Assembly: GCA_004298385.1 (NCBI GenBank)
Contig: SCTX01000088.1
Span: 1 to 63,929 of the forward strand
DNA length: 63,929 bases
From: Betaproteobacteria bacterium
GTDB lineage: Bacteria > Pseudomonadota > Gammaproteobacteria > Burkholderiales > SG8-39
Direction of reading: 5' to 3'
In this document: piece after piece, positions 25,844 through 35,495 of the stretch
Position numbering within the stretch: the first letter of the stretch is position 1
How the letters are laid out: every line of letters begins with the position of its first letter
Made by a program: the position numbers and the translations under genes
The notes under the pieces: generated by a model
Told to the model about the DNA's origin: nothing
Databases searched by the model: none
Seen by the model: the letters and a program-made list of their open reading frames with translations, nothing else

Positions 25844-26614
25844 CTACTCCCCTTTGAACACGGGCTTGCGCTTCTCCTTAAAGGCGGCCACTCCTTCCCG
25901 ATGGTCGGCGGTTTCCATGACATAGGCCTCCCCCACCGCCTCCAATTCCAGGAAACTTTCCAAGTCCATGGCCCAGCCCCGATTCAGCATCGCCTTGTCC
26001 AGCCCGAAGGCGCGGGTCGGGCCGGCGGCCAGGCGCTCGGCCAGCTTCATCGCCTCGGCCATCAAGCGCTCCGCCGCGTATACCTCGCGCACGATTCCCA
26101 ATTCCTTGGCCTGCTGGGCATTCACCACATCGGCCAGCAGCACCATCTCCTTGGCCTTTTGCGCCCCGACGATCCGAGCGAGCAGATACAAGCCGCCCCC
26201 GTCGGGAACGATGCCCACGTTGGAATAGCTTTGGCAGAACTTGGCGGTATCGGCGGCCAGGATGATGTCTCCCAGCAGCGCGATGTTGAAGCCCACTCCG
26301 AAGGCCACGCCGTTCACCGCTGCAATGACCGGTTTCTCCAAATGATACATGGACAAGGTGACCCGGTGCTGCTGCTTGAGCCGGTCCCGCATCGCCACCG
26401 GGCTGGAGGAAGCGAAGGTGCGGATATCCCCCCCTGCGCAGAAGGCGCTTCCGGCGCCAGTGATCAGCAGGGCTCGGATCGCCGGATCGTCTCGCACCTC
26501 GATGACCCGGTGCTCCATCTGCTTGCGCATTTCAGGGGTCATGGCATTCAACTTTTCCGGGTTGTTGAACGTCATCACGGCCACGGCTCCGCGCCTTTCC
26601 AGTTCTATGGACAT
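25844..26614 (-). CDS. Enoyl-CoA hydratase/isomerase (crotonase) family protein 2
   Basis: A 256-residue crotonase-fold protein with FNNPEKLNAMTPEMRKQM, SAFCAGGDIRTFAS (oxyanion hole) and VNGVAFGVGFNIALLGD. The Glu144-equivalent position is Tyr (SYSNVGIVPDGG), while the Glu164 equivalent is kept (KAKEMVLLAD). Single-Glu crotonases often catalyse isomerisation or C-C bond chemistry, so the name hydratase is provisional. The start is certain: GGAGGAGCT lies directly before the ATG. It shares length and overall pattern with crotonase 1 (both end KPVFKG), suggesting a duplication. Remnants of other CoA genes flank it on both sides. Confidence 0.88.
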   Translation of the reverse strand: MSIELERRGAVAVMTFNNPEKLNAMTPEMRKQMEHRVIEVRDDPAIRALLITGAGSAFCAGGDIRTFASSSPVAMRDRLKQQHRVTLSMYHLEKPVIAAVNGVAFGVGFNIALLGDIILAADTAKFCQSYSNVGIVPDGGGLYLLARIVGAQKAKEMVLLADVVNAQQAKELGIVREVYAAERLMAEAMKLAERLAAGPTRAFGLDKAMLNRGWAMDLESFLELEAVGEAYVMETADHREGVAAFKEKRKPVFKGE

Positions 26615-26745
26615 AGCTCCTCCTGCGAATGAATGGATGAGAAAATCAGCTTCACTTTAGCCATCTGAAAGATTTCCCTGGCGTCACAGGCGGTTTTTCC
26701 GCTGTATGGTTCCCCCTTGTTTGGGAGAACCACGTGGGTCCAATT

Positions 26746-26811
26746 GGCGTAAGGGCCCATCATCGCCGAAGTGATGCCAACGATCCGGAAGCCTTGCAAC
26801 GGTCCGCTCAA
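26746..26811 (-). pseudogene. 5' remnant of a CaiB/BaiF (family III) CoA-transferase gene
   Basis: Directly behind crotonase 3, the frame from the TTG at 26809-26811 reads LSGPLQGFRIVGITSAMMGP then YA. This is the conserved N-terminus of CaiB/BaiF CoA-transferases (consensus G.L.G.RV.D.t....GPya). After about 22 codons similarity ends and the sequence runs into the leader of crotonase 2. Complete members have about 380-410 residues. The match is short, so this is moderately confident. Confidence 0.6.
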
Positions 26812-26836
26812 AATTTCTTTCTTTTCGTTTGGCGTC

Positions 26837-27643
26837 TTAGCGGCCGCGGAACTTGGCTTCCCGCTCCTCCAGGAAGGCGGCAAGACCCTCTTTGTGGTCT
26901 TCCGAGGTGAGGGTGATGGACTCGCTGGCGGCGGCTAGTTCCAAGGAGGTTTCCAGGCTGGCGTCCATGCTCCGCTGCATCACCATCTTGCCCAGCCGGA
27001 TGGCGATTGGCGGGCCGGCGGCGATGCGCCGCGCCAGCGCCATGGTGCGCTCGCGCAGTTCTTCGTGGGGCACCAGTTGACTTATTAGTCCCCATTGGTA
27101 GGCTTCCTGGGCGCCGATGGGGTCGCCGGTGAAGACCATCTCGGCGGCCTTGGAGGCGCCTACCATGCGGGGCAGAAACCAGCAGCCGCCGGTGCCGGGG
27201 AACAGGCCGATGCGGGCGAAAGCTTCCATGAATCGGGTTTTTTCCGAGCCGATTCGGATGTCACAGCTCAGAGCCAGGTCGCAACCGCCGGCCGCGGCAT
27301 CTCCGTTCACCATTGCGATGACCGGCAGATCGCAGTTGCGAATGCCGAGAATCAACGGGAAGATCCCCTGGCGCAATCCCTGCCGTTTGGATTCGGGGCT
27401 GTTATCCGGGAGCAGCCCGCCTGGGCCCAGCGGATCCTTCAAATCGGCGCCGGCGCAGAACCCCCGGCCGGCCCCGGTGAGCACGATGACGCGGGTATCT
27501 CCGGCACCGCCTTTGATGGAATCCAGGACGTTGACGATTTCCAGGATCATTTGCCGATTAAGGGCATTCATCCGTTCCGGGCGGTTTAGGGTGATGGTGG
27601 TAACCCCCTCTCGGGTATCCACCAAAATGTTTTCATGGTCCAT
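26837..27643 (-). CDS. Enoyl-CoA hydratase/isomerase (crotonase) family protein 3
   Basis: A 268-residue crotonase-fold protein: LNRPERMNALNRQMI, GRGFCAGADLKDP, VNGDAAAGGCDLALSCD. The Glu144 position is Phe (AFARIGLFPGTGG), the Glu164 equivalent is retained (AAEMVFTGD). The insert PLGPGGLLPDNSPESKRQ after the oxyanion motif is as in longer crotonases acting on bulky or branched substrates. The ATG at 27641-27643 is chosen over an upstream extension that has no similarity. It is read leftwards away from the MBL gene, and a 33-base sequence shared with the acyl-CoA dehydrogenase leader lies about 90 bases upstream. Confidence 0.87.
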   Translation of the reverse strand: MDHENILVDTREGVTTITLNRPERMNALNRQMILEIVNVLDSIKGGAGDTRVIVLTGAGRGFCAGADLKDPLGPGGLLPDNSPESKRQGLRQGIFPLILGIRNCDLPVIAMVNGDAAAGGCDLALSCDIRIGSEKTRFMEAFARIGLFPGTGGCWFLPRMVGASKAAEMVFTGDPIGAQEAYQWGLISQLVPHEELRERTMALARRIAAGPPIAIRLGKMVMQRSMDASLETSLELAAASESITLTSEDHKEGLAAFLEEREAKFRGR

Positions 27644-27730
27644 GCTTGGCCTTATGTGAGTGGGCGCTTGGTTCAAAAAGCCGGAGTTCGGAACCCATGC
27701 CCTAGTTGCGGGTAACTTCTTCCGCCAAGG

Positions 27731-27763
27731 GATAAGAAAATCAATCCGCCGGGCAACTCTTAA
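27731..27763 (-). promoter_or_regulatory. Shared upstream sequence, copy 1 (catabolic island)
   Basis: Thirty-three bases containing the core ATCAATCCGCCGGGC (plus-strand reading) match 32585-32617 at 28 positions. Both copies lie upstream of minus-strand acyl-CoA genes, here about 90 bases before crotonase 3, inside the divergent gap 27644-27973. Possibly an operator for a common regulator; otherwise a relic of duplication. Confidence 0.5.
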
Positions 27764-27895
27764 TCGGCGGGCCGACGCTTGCTCAATGAACCTGTGTTGG
27801 CTCCCAAGGCGCACCTGTCTAGGATCATGTTAGCAGAAGGCGGAGTCCCGGAAAGAAGCGGCCTGCTTCGCATGCACCCGCTTCGGTGATCCGCC

Positions 27896-27901
27896 TATAA
27901 T
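27896..27901 (+). promoter_or_regulatory. Consensus -10 hexamer upstream of the MBL-fold gene
   Basis: TATAAT, a perfect -10 element, occurs 72 bases before the MBL-fold start in otherwise GC-rich DNA. No good -35 is visible at 16-18 bases, so an activator may be needed. Confidence 0.45.
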
Positions 27902-27973
27902 GGCGCGGTGATTTTGGAGGATTGCCCCCGCAATAAAGCGCCCCGCAGGGCGCGCACCGAGGAGACCGAGTTG

Positions 27974-28846
27974 ATGAACCCAGACCACATCCAGCGCTTC
28001 GCGATCGGCGACATCCAGGTCGCCAAGGTGATCGACACGCTGGAATCCTTCAGCCCCAAGGCTGTTTACTTGGGCAAGGACCGCGACGCCTTCGATCCTC
28101 ACCTCGATTGGCTGCAACCCCATTTCGTCGACGCCGACAAGGGCATGCTGCTCAGCATTCATACCTTCGTCGTGAAAACCCGCCACCACACCGTGCTGAT
28201 CGACACCTGCGTCGGCAACCACAAGCGCGACGCCGGCTTCCCCCAATGGAACGATCGCAACGGCAACTATCTGGCGCAGCTCGAATCCGCCGGCTGCGCG
28301 CTCGAAGACGTGGATTATGTGTTCTGCACCCACATGCATATCGACCACACCGGCTGGAACACGCGCCTGCGAGACGGCCGCTGGGTGCCGACCTTTCCCA
28401 ACGCCAAGTACCTGTTCAACCGTCGGGAATGGGAGTCCTGGAACGAGGCCGGCGCCGCCGACAACCGGCCGGTGCTGGAGCAGAACATTGTGCCCATCAT
28501 CGAGGCGGGCCAAGTGGAATGGGTAGACAACGAGTGGCAAATGGACGACCAGTTGTGGCTGGTGCCGACGCCGGGCCACACGCCGGGACATTGCAGTGTG
28601 GCCCTGGGATCAGGCCATGCGGAAAAAGCCTTCATCACCGGGGACATGGTGATTCACCCGGTGCAAATTGCCGAGCCCCACTGGCACCAGAGAGGCGACA
28701 GCGACAAGCAACTGGCGGTGGCCACCCGGAGCCGTTTCGTCGAGGACTACTGCGACCGGGACGTGCTGATTCTCGGCACCCATTTCAACACCCCCACGGG
28801 CGTCTACATCGTCGACCAGGGAGGCCGGCGGCGCATTCGCTTCTAG
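27974..28846 (+). CDS. MBL-fold metallo-hydrolase
   Basis: A 290-residue metallo-beta-lactamase-fold hydrolase. The zinc motif CTHMHIDHTGW (HxHxDH), the downstream His in TPGHTPGH, the bridging Asp in ITGDMVIHP and the final His in LGTHFNTP are all present, so a binuclear metal site is expected. The spacing resembles AHL-lactonase/AttM-like and lactone or ester hydrolases rather than glyoxalase II. The ATG at 27974 follows GAGGAGACC. It is divergent from crotonase 3 and convergent with fadH; within an acyl-CoA island it could open a lactone or ester, but no signature gives the substrate. Confidence 0.88.
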   Translation: MNPDHIQRFAIGDIQVAKVIDTLESFSPKAVYLGKDRDAFDPHLDWLQPHFVDADKGMLLSIHTFVVKTRHHTVLIDTCVGNHKRDAGFPQWNDRNGNYLAQLESAGCALEDVDYVFCTHMHIDHTGWNTRLRDGRWVPTFPNAKYLFNRREWESWNEAGAADNRPVLEQNIVPIIEAGQVEWVDNEWQMDDQLWLVPTPGHTPGHCSVALGSGHAEKAFITGDMVIHPVQIAEPHWHQRGDSDKQLAVATRSRFVEDYCDRDVLILGTHFNTPTGVYIVDQGGRRRIRF

Positions 28847-28968
28847 CCGGCCGGCCTGGCAAAACCGGTCGAACTACCGCCTATTCGCCCTTCGACAATC
28901 ACCGCATGGCCAGAGCCTGCCCTCGGCAACCGGAAGCTTGAACACTTCGGAACGGAATCCAAGTTCAC

Positions 28969-30999
<2,031 letters not shown>

Positions 31000-31008
31000 C
31001 TAACCTTC

Positions 31009-31170
31009 CTAAAAATTTGATGGGGAGTGATGCGATAAACGATTACGCGGCGGCGGCGCCTCGTCAATTCCGGAGATCACCGCCATGGACAGACAGTTGA
31101 ACTTCTCCGGCCGGCTCAATTGGATGACGCCGACCCCGCCCGCCGCCGATGTGATGACCACGCCGCTCAT
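31009..31170 (-). pseudogene. 5' remnant of a crotonase-family gene
   Basis: From the ATG at 31168-31170 the frame reads MSGVVITSAAGGVGVIQLSR then PEKFNCLS and an ISGIDEA stretch, an unmistakable crotonase N-terminus (V.VI.L.RPEK.N.LS). After about 38 codons it breaks into unrelated sequence and stops at 31009, just before fadH. The original start was probably the ATG at 31238-31240, which overlaps the acyl-CoA dehydrogenase stop (ATGA); a 70-base duplication lies between the two ATGs and shifts the frame. Confidence 0.75.
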
Positions 31171-31180
31171 TTGTTGCTCC
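31147..31180. repeat. Direct repeat, copy 2 of a 70-base-offset duplication
   Basis: Thirty-four bases here repeat those at 31217-31250 with one mismatch. The unit contains the last acyl-CoA dehydrogenase codons and the ribosome site and start of the following crotonase gene (GGAGCAACAAATGAGC on the minus strand). Confidence 0.85.
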
Positions 31181-31216
31181 GCCGGGCGGGCAGCATCCCT
31201 TTAACCGTCTGGACAT

Positions 31217-31250
31217 CGATGTGATAACCACGCCGCTCATTTGTTGCTCC
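31217..31250. repeat. Direct repeat, copy 1 of a 70-base-offset duplication
   Basis: Partner of 31147-31180 (33 of 34 identical). This copy includes the real stop of the acyl-CoA dehydrogenase and the overlapping ATG of the broken crotonase gene. The intervening 36 bases are unlike the rest of the gene. Confidence 0.85.
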
Positions 31251-32409
31251 CCTGGGCGTACTGCACCGCCACTCGACCCACGCGCTCCCGGGCGATGATG
31301 AGCTTCATGATCTGCGCCGTGCCGTCGCCGATCTGCAGGCCCAGCGTATCCCGCATGCGCTGCTGATGCGGCAGGTCGGTGGTGTAACCATAGTGGCCGT
31401 GGGTCAGCAGGCATTGATAAATCGCTTCATAGCAGATTTTCGGCACCCACCATTTGCACATGGCCGCCTCGGCGGTATGGGGCAAATCCTTGTCCCGCAA
31501 CCATAGCGTCCGGTAGCACAGCGCCCGAGCCGCGGTAAGCAGCGTGTCGGCTTCCGCCAGGGGAAAGCTCACGCCTTGGTATTGGGCGATCGGCGCACCG
31601 AAAGCTTTGCGCTCGGTGCTGTATTGCCAGGCTTCGTCCAGCGAGGCTTGGGCCGCTCCCAGGCATTGCAGGCCGATCAGCGCCCGGCTGTAATCGAAGC
31701 CGTTCATGATTTGGAAGAAAGCCCGGTTTTCCTCTCCCATCCGGTGGTTGGCAGGAATCTTCACGTTGTCAAAGAAGACTGAACCGCGGCCGACGATTTT
31801 GGTGCCCAGGTCGCTGAAGCGGGTCCGGCTAACGCCCGGAGCATTCAAAGGAATCACGAACGCGCTGATGCCCTTGGCGACATCCTCCCCCTTGCCGGTG
31901 CGAGCAAAGGCGACAATCACGTCGGCCTGCTCGGAAAAACTGACGGAAGTCTTTTCGCCGTTGATGATGTAGTGGTCGCCCTTGGGCTCGGCCCGGAGAA
32001 TCAGGTTGGCGGCGTCGGACCCGCCCCGCGGCTCGGTAAGCCCCAAGGCCACCAGGGATTCCCCGGCGGCAAGTTTCGGCACCCATTCCTGGGCCACCTC
32101 GGGAGCGGCATACTTGCACAGGATCTGGCCCATCAACCAACTCACCAGTTGCACATAGCTGATGTTGAAGTCACCGTAGGCGATTTGCTCGATGATCAAC
32201 CCGCTGGTGGCGCAATCCACCCCCATCCCGCCATATTTCTCGGGCAAGGCCATGCTGATGAGCCCCAGACTGCCCATCTCCTTGAGGATGGCGCGATCGA
32301 TGGTATGGTTTTTTTCCCGCTTCATGTAATCGGGGGCAAGCTTCTCCTTGGCAAAACGGGCAGCCAAATCCCGCATCGCCTCCTGTTCCGGAGTGAGTGA
32401 AAAATCCAT
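31237..32409 (-). CDS. Acyl-CoA dehydrogenase with Asp at the catalytic-Glu position
   Basis: A 390-residue FAD-dependent acyl-CoA dehydrogenase. The N-terminal helical domain, the flavin and substrate motif ALGLTEPRGGSDAANL (about residues 121-135) and the C-terminal motif HGHYGYTTDLPHQQRMRD are present. Where most family members carry the catalytic base as EGT, this protein has GDGT (Asp362). Aspartate bases have been described for acyl-CoA dehydrogenases acting on cyclic (cyclohexane-type) acyl-CoA, so a cyclic substrate is possible. AAGGAGA precedes the ATG. The stop overlaps the start of a broken crotonase gene, and fadH follows. A shared 33-base sequence lies about 175 bases upstream. 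Confidence 0.9.
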   Translation of the reverse strand: MDFSLTPEQEAMRDLAARFAKEKLAPDYMKREKNHTIDRAILKEMGSLGLISMALPEKYGGMGVDCATSGLIIEQIAYGDFNISYVQLVSWLMGQILCKYAAPEVAQEWVPKLAAGESLVALGLTEPRGGSDAANLILRAEPKGDHYIINGEKTSVSFSEQADVIVAFARTGKGEDVAKGISAFVIPLNAPGVSRTRFSDLGTKIVGRGSVFFDNVKIPANHRMGEENRAFFQIMNGFDYSRALIGLQCLGAAQASLDEAWQYSTERKAFGAPIAQYQGVSFPLAEADTLLTAARALCYRTLWLRDKDLPHTAEAAMCKWWVPKICYEAIYQCLLTHGHYGYTTDLPHQQRMRDTLGLQIGDGTAQIMKLIIARERVGRVAVQYAQGSNK

Positions 32410-32584
32410 GGAATGCCTTCTCCTTCAATATGTTAAATAAACTCATTCAGCCGGCGGCGGAAGATACAAGCGGCGGCGGAACACCAAACTTGCCAGTTGG
32501 GCTAAGTTACCACGGGTCGCTACCCCGATCAATCGGACGCTTGTTAGGTAAGCCTGGTGGGCGGCCTAAGGGGTTGCCGGGAGC

Positions 32585-32617
32585 GATAGGAGAATCAATC
32601 CGCCGGGCGCCTCTTAC
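32585..32617 (-). promoter_or_regulatory. Shared upstream sequence, copy 2 (catabolic island)
   Basis: Matches 27731-27763 at 28 of 33 positions with the identical core ATCAATCCGCCGGGC and the same orientation relative to the downstream minus-strand gene, here the acyl-CoA dehydrogenase. The rest of the gap 32410-32654 contains no supported gene. Confidence 0.5.
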
Positions 32618-32654
32618 GATCACGATCGGGTGATAAACCCCGCCTGACTCCGGC

Positions 32655-33650
32655 TCAGACGGGCTTGGCCTGGGCTGTCTTGGTCCGGTCGAGCATGGTC
32701 ATGGCCGAGGTGATCAGCGTGGCCAGGTCGCCCATGTTGGCGGGAACAATAAGGGTGTTGTTGGTCTTGGCCAGATAGGCGAAGGCGTTGACGTACTGCT
32801 CGGCGACCTTCAGATTGGCCGCCTGCTGCCCGCCTTCCTTGGCGAGCGACTCCGCCACCGCGGTCACGGCTGCTGCGGTCGCCTCGGCGATCAGCCGGAT
32901 CGAGGTCGCGTCACCCTGCGCCTTGTTGATCACCGCGGCCTTGGCACCCTCGGACTTGAGAATGGCGGCCTGCTTTTCACCCTCCGCAATGTTGATCTCC
33001 TGCTGCTTTTGCCCTTCGGACTTGGCGATCAGCGCGCGCTTCTCGCGCTCGGCCGTGATCTGCGCCTGCATCGCGCGCAGGATCGTCTCCGGCGGGGTGA
33101 TGTTCTTGATCTCGTAGCGCAGCACCTTCACTCCCCAGGAGCGTCCGGCCTCGTCCAGCACCGACACCACCTGGCGGTTCATCTCGTCGCGGCTCTCGAA
33201 GGTTTTGTCCAATTCCATCTTACCGATCTCACTTCGAAGCGCCGTCTGCGCGAGCTGGGTGATGGCGGCGATGTAATTGGAGGAGCCGTAAGACGCAAGC
33301 CGCGGATCGGTCACCTGAAAATAGATGACGCCGTCCACCGAGAGTTGGGTGTTGTCCCGGCTGATGCATACCTGCTCGGGCACATCGAGCGGCACCTCCT
33401 TCAACGAGTGGGTGTAGGCGACGCGGTCGACAAAAGGCACGATCACGTTCAGCCCCGGCTGCAGGATGGAGTGGAATTTTCCCAGGCGCTCCACCACCCA
33501 GGCGCTCTGCTGCGGCACCACGCGCACGCCCTCGATGACGAAAACGATCGCCACCGCGAGAATGAAAAACGGAATGGTAAAACCGCGCGTCTGCTCGAAC
33601 TGCGAGATGGCGATGGTGGCGATCAGGACGGCGATGAACTTCGGGAACAT
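32655..33650 (-). CDS. qmcA: SPFH/stomatin-like protein QmcA
   Basis: A 331-residue SPFH (band 7) protein anchored by an N-terminal hydrophobic region (FTIPFFILAVAIVFVIEGV). The SPFH domain (RVVPQQSAWVVERLGKFHSILQPGLN to ITPPETILRAM) is followed by an Ala/Glu-rich coiled coil (AEREKRALIAKSEGQKQQEINIAEGEKQ) and a C-terminal oligomerisation region. Such proteins form ring-like scaffolds in the inner membrane. The start at 33650 follows AAGGGAGA. It is co-directional with and 75 bases from an NfeD-type gene, the partnership seen throughout bacteria. Confidence 0.92.
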   Translation of the reverse strand: MFPKFIAVLIATIAISQFEQTRGFTIPFFILAVAIVFVIEGVRVVPQQSAWVVERLGKFHSILQPGLNVIVPFVDRVAYTHSLKEVPLDVPEQVCISRDNTQLSVDGVIYFQVTDPRLASYGSSNYIAAITQLAQTALRSEIGKMELDKTFESRDEMNRQVVSVLDEAGRSWGVKVLRYEIKNITPPETILRAMQAQITAEREKRALIAKSEGQKQQEINIAEGEKQAAILKSEGAKAAVINKAQGDATSIRLIAEATAAAVTAVAESLAKEGGQQAANLKVAEQYVNAFAYLAKTNNTLIVPANMGDLATLITSAMTMLDRTKTAQAKPV

Positions 33651-33725
33651 GGGTATTCTCCCTTGCAACTGGTTTACCAATCGTGAAATTCGGGGCGGGC
33701 GCGCATTTCCTTGCATCGCCGCGCC

Positions 33726-34148
33726 TCAAGGTTTCCTATTTGCCACCTTGAGCGTATTGCCGTCCACGGCACGGATGAACAGCACCTGGCCATGATCGAG
33801 TTCGCGCTCGCCTTCGACCTCGGCGTCCCACAGGGTGTTGCGATATTTCACCCGCGCCGCGCCTTGCTCCCGGCTTACCCAGGCATCGAACGCAACTGCC
33901 TGACCGACATCCAGCGACACCATGTCGGAGCGCGACATGGTTTTGCCATGCTGCCGCACCCAGAACACGCCGGCGACCGCCACCGCCGCGGCGCACAAAG
34001 CCTGCAGCCAGAACCCCACGCCGAACCAGGCCGTGGCCGAGCCGGCGAATGCCGCAATGCCCAAGACCAGCAGGAAGAACGTGCCGGTGACGAGTTCGGC
34101 GATGACCAGCACGAATCCGGCGGCAAGCCAGACCAGATAAGTTTCCAT
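33726..34148 (-). CDS. NfeD-like membrane protein
   Basis: A 140-residue protein: two to three hydrophobic helices at the N-terminus (METYLVWLAAGFVLVIAELVTG and the following FLLVLGIAAFAGSATAWFG, then LQALCAAAVAVAGVFWV) and a C-terminal OB-fold domain (GQAVAFDAWVSREQGAARVKYRNTLWDAEV). This is the short NfeD1b-type partner of SPFH proteins, lacking the protease domain of long NfeD. It is transcribed before qmcA. The ATG at 34146-34148 is chosen for the hydrophobic start; ATGs ten codons upstream are alternatives. Confidence 0.88.
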   Translation of the reverse strand: METYLVWLAAGFVLVIAELVTGTFFLLVLGIAAFAGSATAWFGVGFWLQALCAAAVAVAGVFWVRQHGKTMSRSDMVSLDVGQAVAFDAWVSREQGAARVKYRNTLWDAEVEGERELDHGQVLFIRAVDGNTLKVANRKP

Positions 34149-34327
34149 GAGTTTCTCGAACAAACCGGCTGTTTGCATCATAGCCCAATTTCGCGTGTGC
34201 CGGAATGTACTTCGTGCGCCCCGCTGTCGGGCCGCGCCCGGCAGGGAGCCGATCTCTGGTCGCGGTACAATAACCGTGTAAGCGCAACCAGCGCCGAGGC
34301 GGTTTGCTCGCGAAAAGGGGGGAGTGC

Positions 34328-35383
34328 ATGTACTCAAAGCCCGTTGAAACTCTAAGTATCGAGCAGGAGGAGCTGCGGGGGATTTCGCGCACCGTCGCCG
34401 AAATCGAGTGGCTGCTTCTGATCCTGGTGCTGCTGTACCAGGTGTTCGATGGTCCGCTTGCCGAGGACCGGTCGGCAATTTCCGCGGGGCTGTTCTTCTA
34501 CACCGCGTTCGTCCTGGGCTTTCGCTTTACCAATTTCTACAAGAGCGAATCGCGCTGGAAAATTGCCATCGAAACCTTTGCGATGCTGGTGTTCATCACC
34601 TGGGCGCTGTGGTACACGGGAAAACTCGCGAGCCCTCTGCTCAACGCCTACCTGCTCGTCATCATCACCAGCGCGCTCGCGCTGGGCAAGCTCACTACGA
34701 TGCTGGAAATGGCGCTGATCGCCGCCTGTTTTGTCCTGCTCGGGGAAAATTCCAGCGCCGGCGAGCTGCTTACGCTCGCCTACATCGGCGGCCTGGTAGG
34801 GCTGCTTGCGCCGATGCTCCTCGTCGCTTATATCACCACCATGTTTTCCGCCGACATTCGTTTCGGCCTGAACCGGGCCCGGCTGCTGGCGGAAACCGAT
34901 GATCTTACCGGCCTGTATAACATGCGCGGTTTCACCATCCTGGCCGACCGGCTGTTCGGCCAGGCGGTGCGTTACAACCGTCAGGCGAGCCTGCTGATGA
35001 TCGACTCGGACAATCTCAAGGAGGTCAACGACCTTCATGGCCATGAAGCCGGCAACCGTCTGTTGAAAATGGTGGCGAAATGCATCGGAACTGAATTGCG
35101 CCATACCGACGTGCTGGCGCGCTATGGCGGAGACGAATTCGTGGCGCTGCTGCCGGAAACGGCGCCCGACCGGGCGCTCGAGGTCGCGCAGCGGATTCTC
35201 AAGGCGGTGACCACCGCCCCGCTGGAGTTCGAAGGCAAGCGCATCGAGACCAGCGTCAGCATCGGGCTCGCGTGCTACCCGGAGGACGGCCGCAGCATCG
35301 ACGCCGTGCAGGCGCGCGCCGATCGCGCCATGTACCGCGCCAAGGAGCAGGGCCGCAACAGCGTGGTGAAATTCGCCGATTGA
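34328..35383 (+). CDS. Membrane-bound diguanylate cyclase (GGDEF)
   Basis: A 351-residue protein with five to six membrane helices (about residues 30-190) and a C-terminal GGDEF domain. The active-site motif is intact (ARYGGDEFVALLP) and the inhibitory I-site RHTD lies at the correct distance before it, so an active, product-inhibited cyclase that makes c-di-GMP is expected. The domain opens with the usual DDLTGLYNMRGF. The ATG at 34328 follows GGGGGGAG. The N-terminal domain resembles no named sensor. It lies divergent from nfeD-qmcA. Confidence 0.92.
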   Translation: MYSKPVETLSIEQEELRGISRTVAEIEWLLLILVLLYQVFDGPLAEDRSAISAGLFFYTAFVLGFRFTNFYKSESRWKIAIETFAMLVFITWALWYTGKLASPLLNAYLLVIITSALALGKLTTMLEMALIAACFVLLGENSSAGELLTLAYIGGLVGLLAPMLLVAYITTMFSADIRFGLNRARLLAETDDLTGLYNMRGFTILADRLFGQAVRYNRQASLLMIDSDNLKEVNDLHGHEAGNRLLKMVAKCIGTELRHTDVLARYGGDEFVALLPETAPDRALEVAQRILKAVTTAPLEFEGKRIETSVSIGLACYPEDGRSIDAVQARADRAMYRAKEQGRNSVVKFAD

Positions 35384-35495
35384 CCGCAGGCTTTCGCCGG
35401 CCGCGTTTTTTGCCTAAACCGGTCTAGCCGAAATCAAACGGTCTCGCCTTGTTTCTCATCCGCGACGCGTCGATTGCGCCTGGGGCACGCCGCGA

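Noticed and set aside
28847-28968. A fourth gene stub after the fadH-like gene
   Set aside because: A GTG frame directly follows the stop, but its translation matches no CoA-related N-terminus I know.
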